A stretch of DNA of 10,662 bases from Betaproteobacteria bacterium. Lineage in GTDB: Bacteria > Pseudomonadota > Gammaproteobacteria > Burkholderiales > Rhodocyclaceae. Made by a program: the position numbers and the translations under genes. A model generated the notes under the pieces. The model saw only the letters and a list, made by a program, of their open reading frames with translations, was not told the origin of the DNA and ran no database searches. Where the stretch lies: the NCBI GenBank assembly GCA_028065725.1, contig JAPTVL010000089.1:1-10662 (forward strand), given 5' to 3'. Below are positions 7,401 to 10,662 of the stretch, in pieces; positions within the stretch are counted from its first letter, which is position 1, and each line of letters begins with the position of its first letter.

Positions 7401-9448
7401 TCGAAGGTGGCGAAGACCTGGGCGTCGTTACTGTGCAGTTCTTCCCTCAGCGTCTCGGCCAGGGCGCGGTTGCGGGCCAGTACGCGCACCTGAGAACCCT
7501 GTCGTTGTGCCGCCGCGACGATGGGCTGCGCGAGAAAGGTTTTACCGGCACCGGCGACCCCCACGGTGACACTCAGGGCACGGCCCTGGGCGAGGCATGC
7601 CGCCGCTTGGGCCTGTTCCTGTGTGAAGGTTTTGGGGATCGGAATCACAAAACCGGTCCGGCGTTCCGCACTCAAGGCCTTGGCCGTCCGGGCCAGGGCG
7701 ATTTCCCGCTGAATGAGCGCATCCGGAATGAGGGACCGGGTGCGGGCCATCTGGTGCAAGTCGGCCGTTACGGTGCTGAAGCCACTCCGTTCCAGCACGG
7801 CGCACACCGCTTCGGCATCCATCCCCTCGCGCCACTGCACGGCACCGATCCGGGTCCAGTAGCGCAGGAGGTAAGCGGCGCCTTTCTGACTGTCCGTTAT
7901 ATCGCGGCCTTCCACAGTGAGGCGGGCTACCACATCGGCGGGCGTAAAGGGGCCGAGGGTTTCCGTCAGGGCGCGCAGAAGGCTGCCCGCCTGCTCCCGG
8001 GCCGCGTCGATCTCCTGCAGCCGTGCCGCCAGATGATCGGCCTGTTGCGTCCGTTCGAGTACCGTCTGGGCCTGGTCAAAGGCGGCGATCTCCGCGTCGA
8101 TGGCGCGTTCCTGTTCCGCCACTTCGGCCAACCGGGCCTTGGCGCTCCCGATGCCGATAGCGGCCTGAATATGGATCACCCGTCCCGTAGCGGCGCGCAC
8201 GGCGTTGCGCCGGACTTCCAGTGCTGTCCGTCCTCCGGGGTTCCGGGTCCTGCAGGCCTCGGCCCGGGCCAGATCTTCAGGTGCGGGGCGCATCGGCTCC
8301 AGAGCGGCCATCAACGCTGCCCGGTCTTCTTCCAGTACCGCGAAGGATGCGGCCTCGGGTGTATCGATCGGAGAGGACGCTTTTTCAGGGCGTACACACA
8401 AAGCGCGTAGCGCATCTCCTGCGCCCGCGCTTTCCAGAACGGCTGCCCAGCTTTCTCGGATGAACACGGCGGCGTCAGCATTCTGGTGCAGCGACTCATC
8501 CATCTTATGCTCCAGGGCTTCGGCAACCTCTGCTTTGCGCTCCCGGTGCTCGCGCCACAGGCGGGCATCCATTTTTCTGCTGCGCAGGGCGAAGGGCACG
8601 CCCAGTTCCGTAGCGATGGCCTGCATATGACTGCGGGCCTGGGAAAAAGTCTCTACGGCCTCTTCCAGAGCAATGATCTCGAAAAACGGTGCACTCCCCG
8701 CTTCCTCGAGGGTCCACGCCGTGATGTCCAGGCGGTCCTGCAAGACCTCTCGCAGGACCCTGTTGGCCCGGGCCTCGGCCAGCTTCTGTGCCTGAAACAG
8801 CATCCGCCCGTCCAAAGCGCGATAGGCGCCGTCCGAGCTGCTGGCGGCACTCGCCGCGACGATCCAGTGGCAGTGCAAATGGGGATCCCCGGCGCTGGTG
8901 GTCTGATGCAGGGCGCGCACGGCGATCAGGCCGGCGATTTTTTCGGAACGGATCCCCGCTTTTCCTCGGCGCACGGTGAGCTGGCTTTCGAGGGTGGCGA
9001 GGTAGGCGTCTGCCGCGATGCGCAAGGCGATTTGTACGGATTCCCGTACGGCCAAATCCGGAGACGCGAGCAGAAGGCTCACGGTTTTGGGTGCAGACCA
9101 GACGACGCCATAGGCCCGTACGCGCTCCTGGGCGTGATCGGCTTCCTGCCCGGTTTGTAGGGCCTGCCCCTGTGGACCGATACCATGCTGCAAGACGCGA
9201 GCAGCAGTCGGCGCACTGGCCGCGCCGATCAAGCCCAGATGTTGCGCCCCGGTACCCGACCACTCCAGAGGAATCCCCTCGCGGCTGAGGTAGTTCAGAC
9301 TCTCTTCACCGCCGGATACAAAATCCGGCGCCAACGAGGGTGCCCGCTCTGCAGAGACTTCAAAGCGTTCACCGGCATCGGCCCGTGCGGCCCACCGAAT
9401 GAGCCCACCGACCCCCTTGCCCTTGAGTTTTATGACGCGCGCAACCAT
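4451..9448 (-). CDS. mobF: MobF/TrwC-TraI-type conjugative relaxase-helicase
   Basis: This 1665-residue protein nicks the transferred strand at oriT and unwinds it during conjugation. The relaxase domain spans residues 1 to about 310. The likely catalytic tyrosine is Tyr53, before Glu-Trp-Ser-Gly-Thr-Gly-Ala-Gln-His-Leu-Gly-Leu. The metal-binding histidines are His190, His192 and His194 (Asp-Pro-His-Leu-His-Cys-His-Trp). Residues 430-490 are charged and coiled-coil-like. The helicase (about 600-975, SF1 RecD/TraI type) has Walker A Gly-Val-Ala-Gly-Ala-Gly-Lys-Thr (630-637), Walker B Val-Asp-Glu-Ala-Gly (Asp697, Glu698), Gly-Asp-Arg-Ala-Gln (726-730), Ser-Tyr-Arg-Cys (758-761) and Thr-Ala-Asp-Ala-Ala-Gln-Gly (927-933). 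Residues about 1030-1650 are a helical tail with a degenerate repeat. The ATG at 9448 has AGGA 7 bases upstream. It is larger than TrwC of R388 (about 970 aa) and close to F TraI (about 1750 aa), but its tail differs. No coupling-protein gene is visible nearby. Confidence 0.93.
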   Translation of the reverse strand: MVARVIKLKGKGVGGLIRWAARADAGERFEVSAERAPSLAPDFVSGGEESLNYLSREGIPLEWSGTGAQHLGLIGAASAPTAARVLQHGIGPQGQALQTGQEADHAQERVRAYGVVWSAPKTVSLLLASPDLAVRESVQIALRIAADAYLATLESQLTVRRGKAGIRSEKIAGLIAVRALHQTTSAGDPHLHCHWIVAASAASSSDGAYRALDGRMLFQAQKLAEARANRVLREVLQDRLDITAWTLEEAGSAPFFEIIALEEAVETFSQARSHMQAIATELGVPFALRSRKMDARLWREHRERKAEVAEALEHKMDESLHQNADAAVFIRESWAAVLESAGAGDALRALCVRPEKASSPIDTPEAASFAVLEEDRAALMAALEPMRPAPEDLARAEACRTRNPGGRTALEVRRNAVRAATGRVIHIQAAIGIGSAKARLAEVAEQERAIDAEIAAFDQAQTVLERTQQADHLAARLQEIDAAREQAGSLLRALTETLGPFTPADVVARLTVEGRDITDSQKGAAYLLRYWTRIGAVQWREGMDAEAVCAVLERSGFSTVTADLHQMARTRSLIPDALIQREIALARTAKALSAERRTGFVIPIPKTFTQEQAQAAACLAQGRALSVTVGVAGAGKTFLAQPIVAAAQRQGSQVRVLARNRALAETLREELHSNDAQVFATFDPERDKDQKTLLIVDEAGLADQADLQAILTAVAHNSRWQAWLIGDRAQAQPIDRLGSFAVVEQAVVPGALSRLDTSYRCAAWSAEHAALRALQNTPHPAPAVEELVARLHQAGRLITVDPEQPEVRPAHLAEWVEQYRAQGEDVLAITRDNASAAALAEYLQAHRGIAIDPRTELRFEQKAGVGDQVRTRRNDRRLGVRNGDLWTVRAVDIAGTITLQSVKNPHRSVRLPKDYTQDALELAYAATADAAQGITVDRAVVDTTGMGRSLLYSAATRSRQAPVLLVAADPAESPEKALSAVLLRDDVVHTMRELLGPQRQALLAQSRILQESSGRIDALQAIALQTNTRRRAGWSLARGTGQWTYPDAAYLQPELAQWQRTQDRFERRVAAAQALESSHPTTRITPNQKARILSVALQSVGIWGEQHRPDIQVRWEQRVAERRARAEAARRAAEQRRLKREQKLTGYRTGIENLIRHYEQVQMPDDPETEKRRWQAVGYEQIDAEREPFWRKHEHPHGAMAYHPETFALHAEQKRLEAVYAPLAERRATVERLQEKTYAVMWTWAHADTRRPWPEMPQQWQAEKEAAQTAGVPGEVITRVLETVRERVNQALRREHVRQEQAASHPAPATIPPQRLAQMTLILTGALMERAQEHRAQIREQWKARRERAIAACRQGIGDAIARVEQAGSVDSDSLDALWEQAGWVWAEGQWTHPYKDALTHDLDRLNTAYDALEVRWKAAQREREELDRQRQAIAADIAHITNAGIVDPETFVRLLEHRGCQRDAQGHWSHERQDALADDLDRLIAAYAQMQTRYGLLAEVIQTAYMYALPIERYNRGLGPREDSPRLRWDHDEAMDKAEKAGIPMDAIRRAAQAGKDRATTDAAAELKVREDEKVQRVVQAVRDLTEDIRQSGGWRNSLHWEKAETAGFKQVSMDGQLKIKHPLYDTEPSVKQAVDQFWTTVWEYDRQRRPAPTPTPRPRGPGR
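4499..6358 (-). repeat. Protein-level repeat array in the relaxase C-terminal tail
   Basis: Within the relaxase, a pattern of Gly-aromatic, about 6-10 residues, Gly-Gln-Trp/His-Trp, His/Tyr-Pro, then a helix like Asp-Leu-Asp-Arg-Leu-x3-Tyr-x4-Arg recurs. The clearest copies are residues 1382-1421 and 1458-1497. More divergent copies are at 1031-1073 and 1608-1650, and a possible one is at 1177-1228. The repeats are visible in the protein but not as DNA repeats, so they are old duplications. Confidence 0.5.
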
Positions 9449-9468
9449 GCCTGCATCCTACCACAATA

Positions 9469-9476
9469 ATTTTATA
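9469..9476 (-). promoter_or_regulatory. Candidate -10 element of the relaxase gene
   Basis: TATAAAAT on the minus strand lies about 20 bases before the relaxase ATG and just downstream of the hairpin at 9483-9500. No good -35 hexamer sits 16-18 bases upstream, since the hairpin occupies that space. If the promoter is real, relaxase bound to the hairpin would overlap it. Confidence 0.3.
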
Positions 9477-9482
9477 GCGCAC

Positions 9483-9507
9483 ATGCACCTTATGGTGCGT
9501 CAGGGTA
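9483..9507 (+). other. Candidate origin of transfer (IR2-like relaxase hairpin plus nic region)
   Basis: On the plus strand GCACC-TTAT-GGTGC forms a perfect 5-bp stem with a 4-base loop, extended by a T-G wobble and an A-T pair (9483-9500), then GTCAGGGTACGG. From memory, the R388 oriT IR2 hairpin bound by TrwC is GCACC-GAAA-GGTGC followed by GTATTGTCT and the nick. The arms and the following GT are identical. By analogy the nick would fall near 9507. The orientation would send the regulator side first and the relaxase gene last, the usual direction. The hairpin is 35 bp upstream of a MobF relaxase, where an oriT is expected. The bases after the arm do not match R388 closely, so the exact nick site is uncertain. 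Confidence 0.5.
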
Positions 9508-9545
9508 CGGCACAGTCGGCGATGGCCTAATCGTTCAGGGGTCAC

Positions 9546-9630
9546 CCGATAGAAGATCTGACCATTCCAGGGTTGATGCGGACAGGAAAAACCCAATACC
9601 TCCACTTTTATCGGATTGTCGCCCTGTCCG
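9546..9630. repeat. Two interleaved inverted repeats
   Basis: CCGATAGAAG at 9546-9555 is complementary (9 of 10) to CTTTTATCGG at 9605-9614. CGGACAGG at 9579-9586 is perfectly complementary to CCTGTCCG at 9623-9630. The arms alternate (A, B, A', B'), the arrangement of a pseudoknot if transcribed, or of two alternative cruciforms in DNA. The element lies in the non-coding stretch next to the candidate oriT. No known RNA family is recognised. Confidence 0.4.
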
Positions 9631-9667
9631 ACCGTCTCACCAAGGCGGCCACGCTTATCCTGAAAAT

Positions 9668-9704
9668 GCTACCGCAAACAGGCTTTCCGGTTGCCTATTA
9701 GGTA
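9668..9704. repeat. 37-bp imperfect direct repeat, copy 1
   Basis: It starts GCTACCGCAA and ends CCTATTAGGTA. The middle contains GGCTTTCCG, matching GGTTTCCG in copy 2 at 9775-9811 with small gaps. Both copies lie between the relaxase and regulator genes, start to start 107 bp apart. Confidence 0.55.
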
Positions 9705-9774
9705 TCCAGTAGTGCATCGAAAATCGCTGACACCAGAGGACGCTATCCAACTGATTGCCAGAGATAAATAAAAA

Positions 9775-9811
9775 GCTACCGCAAGTGGTTTCCGCCTGCG
9801 CCTATTAAGTA
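9775..9811. repeat. 37-bp imperfect direct repeat, copy 2
   Basis: It starts GCTACCGCAA and ends CCTATTAAGTA, in the same orientation as copy 1. The ends are best conserved and the middle is diverged, as expected for a paired protein-binding site or a small mobile or recombination site. Nothing in the flanks identifies the binder. Confidence 0.55.
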
Positions 9812-9858
9812 CACAAAGGAACCCTACGCATCCTCGACACGACCAACCTAGAATATAT

Positions 9859-9875
9859 GAGTACACCATGCACTC
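9859..9875. promoter_or_regulatory. Dyad-symmetric operator-like site
   Basis: GAGTACA-CCA-TGCACTC is a 7-bp inverted repeat with one mismatch and a 3-base spacer, next to an AT-rich TATATG stretch. It has the size of a dimeric regulator site but does not match the usual lux-box pattern (ACCTG...CAGGT). Function is unknown. Confidence 0.25.
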
Positions 9876-9918
9876 GTGCGGGAGCGGGAGCGGCCGCAGC
9901 CGGAACTCGTTCAACGGC

Positions 9919-9958
9919 CAGGCCCGGACCGGACCGGTGAACGTCCGTCCGCAGCCTG
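9919..9958 (-). terminator. GC-rich hairpin after the luxR-type gene
   Basis: CAGGC pairs with GCCTG (9919-9923 with 9954-9958), and inside it CGGAC-c-GGAC pairs with GTCCGTCCG (9925-9934 with 9943-9951) around an 8-base loop. It starts 12 bp past the stop codon of the regulator gene on its strand. No T-run follows, so it is not a classical intrinsic terminator. It may stabilise the 3' end or assist termination. Confidence 0.4.
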
Positions 9959-9970
9959 CCAGGGAATCAC

Positions 9971-10662
9971 TTACAGCAGCCCGAGCATCGCCGCCCGCAA
10001 TACGGCGGCGGTCTTGTTGACGGCATTCAGCTTGGTCATGGTCTTGCCGATGTGAAAATTGACCGTACGCTCCGTGATGTTGAGGACTTCGGCGATTTCG
10101 CCGGAGGTCTTGCCCTCGCCGGTCCAGCGTAGTACCTCCACCTCTCGGCGAGACAGTTGTACGGCGATCTCCGGCAAGAGTTTGGGCGCTGCAATGCGGA
10201 CCATGCAGAGATGGACGGCCTGGACCAGCCACAAGATATGACAGGCCTTTGCTTGCCACTCGATCGTGGTGACGGCTTCTCCAGCGCGCGCCAGGGTCAA
10301 CATGCCGCCCATCCCGCTGGCATCGCGGCAAGTGTGGGCCAGCCCGGCCTGCAGCCCAAATGAACGTGCCTCTTCCCATAGCTCGCGTGCGGGCGCAAAC
10401 AGGTCATCGGACCAGATGACGGGGGACGGCGAACGCATGGCATGCTGTACCGTGGGATCGATGACCTGGTATTCCTGCGCTTGATATCTGGCCTGCCAGA
10501 CCGCAGGGTAGTTGCTGAACATGGCGGTTTTGGGGCGCGCAAGCGGGAGCGGCATGCGCAAGCCGTAGGCGCAGTAATCGAATTCCAGCTTGCGCGCCAA
10601 CTCGGCCACCATGGCCAACACCTGCCGTTCACATTCGATGGACTGGAATGTCTGCAGGAGAT
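9971..10662 (-). CDS. LuxR-family autoinducer-binding transcriptional regulator (5' end outside window)
   Basis: The frame is open from the right edge, and 229 residues are visible. A GTG at 10621 is not the real start: the preceding codons (Leu-Leu-Gln-Thr-Phe-Gln-Ser-Ile-Glu-Cys) continue as normal family sequence, so the N-terminus lies outside. The N-terminal domain has acyl-homoserine-lactone-binding features: Tyr-Pro-x-x-Trp, Tyr-x-x-Ile-Asp-Pro, Val-Ile-Trp-Ser-Asp, and a Gly-rich strand before Leu-Thr-Leu-Ala-Arg. The last about 65 residues are the LuxR helix-turn-helix (Leu-Ser-Arg-Arg-Glu-x-Glu-Val-Leu, Glu-Gly-Lys-Thr-Ser-Gly-Glu-Ile-Ala, Glu-Arg-Thr-Val-Asn-Phe-His). It resembles SolR of Ralstonia/Burkholderia and, by group, AfeR of Acidithiobacillus. 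It should bind an AHL signal and act as a dimer on lux-box-type sites. No AHL synthase gene is in the window. It points the same way as the relaxase gene, 522 bp upstream. Confidence 0.9.
   Translation of the reverse strand, partial: LLQTFQSIECERQVLAMVAELARKLEFDYCAYGLRMPLPLARPKTAMFSNYPAVWQARYQAQEYQVIDPTVQHAMRSPSPVIWSDDLFAPARELWEEARSFGLQAGLAHTCRDASGMGGMLTLARAGEAVTTIEWQAKACHILWLVQAVHLCMVRIAAPKLLPEIAVQLSRREVEVLRWTGEGKTSGEIAEVLNITERTVNFHIGKTMTKLNAVNKTAAVLRAAMLGLL

Noticed and set aside
5711..8410. Long plus-strand open frames (5711-7129 and 7145-8410) opposite the relaxase
   Set aside because: They are antisense to a protein with intact domain motifs throughout. Their own translations are rich in Arg, Gly and Pro without any recognisable domain, as expected of GC-rich shadow frames.
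9369..9605. Minus-strand 78-codon frame across the relaxase start
   Set aside because: It overlaps the relaxase N-terminus out of frame and covers the candidate oriT. No ribosome site or family signature was found.
9669..10379. Minus-strand open frame of 236 codons overlapping the luxR-type gene
   Set aside because: It is the out-of-phase reading of a clear LuxR family gene, its composition is implausible, and its tail runs through the non-coding repeats.

Overview
The window looks like accessory, conjugation-associated DNA from a GC-rich Pseudomonadota bacterium. The LuxR-type quorum regulator at the right edge belongs to the group around SolR of Ralstonia/Burkholderia and AfeR of Acidithiobacillus. 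An Acidithiobacillus-like plasmid or integrative element is my best guess, but the host is inference. No rRNA, tRNA, CRISPR array or core housekeeping gene was seen.

Left part (1-1034): the 3' end of a plasmid pRiA4b ORF-3-like gene. It is followed by about 400 bp of non-coding DNA with an array of two short repeat types (453-616) that looks like a stranded insertion-sequence end, possibly IS21 family. Next comes a small HicB/ribbon-helix-helix antitoxin-like gene, with a tiny overlapping reading frame that may be a broken partner.

Middle part (977-4152, minus strand): a compact three-gene operon in the order vWA-domain protein (TerY-like), PP2C phosphatase, serine/threonine-type protein kinase. 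The genes are separated by 7 bp or overlap slightly. This is the TerY-P (TerY-phosphorylation) triad, described by comparative genomics and later listed among antiphage defence systems. The kinase carries a C-terminal OB-fold-like domain, a disordered tail with a duplicated short motif, and a hydrophobic/basic C-terminus. A remnant of an IS3-family transposase (4221-4322) lies just upstream of the operon, so the triad is bracketed by insertion-sequence debris.

Right part (4451-10662, minus strand): a very large (1665 aa) MobF/TrwC-TraI-type conjugative relaxase-helicase whose C-terminal half holds a degenerate repeated module. Upstream lies a 522-bp non-coding region. It contains a hairpin very like the relaxase-binding IR2 hairpin of the R388 origin of transfer (candidate oriT), a pair of interleaved inverted repeats, two 37-bp imperfect direct repeats and smaller dyads. 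A LuxR-family autoinducer-binding regulator, cut by the window edge, follows. Together the region reads as the DNA-processing end of a conjugative element carrying a defence-type phosphorylation island, possibly under cell-density control.
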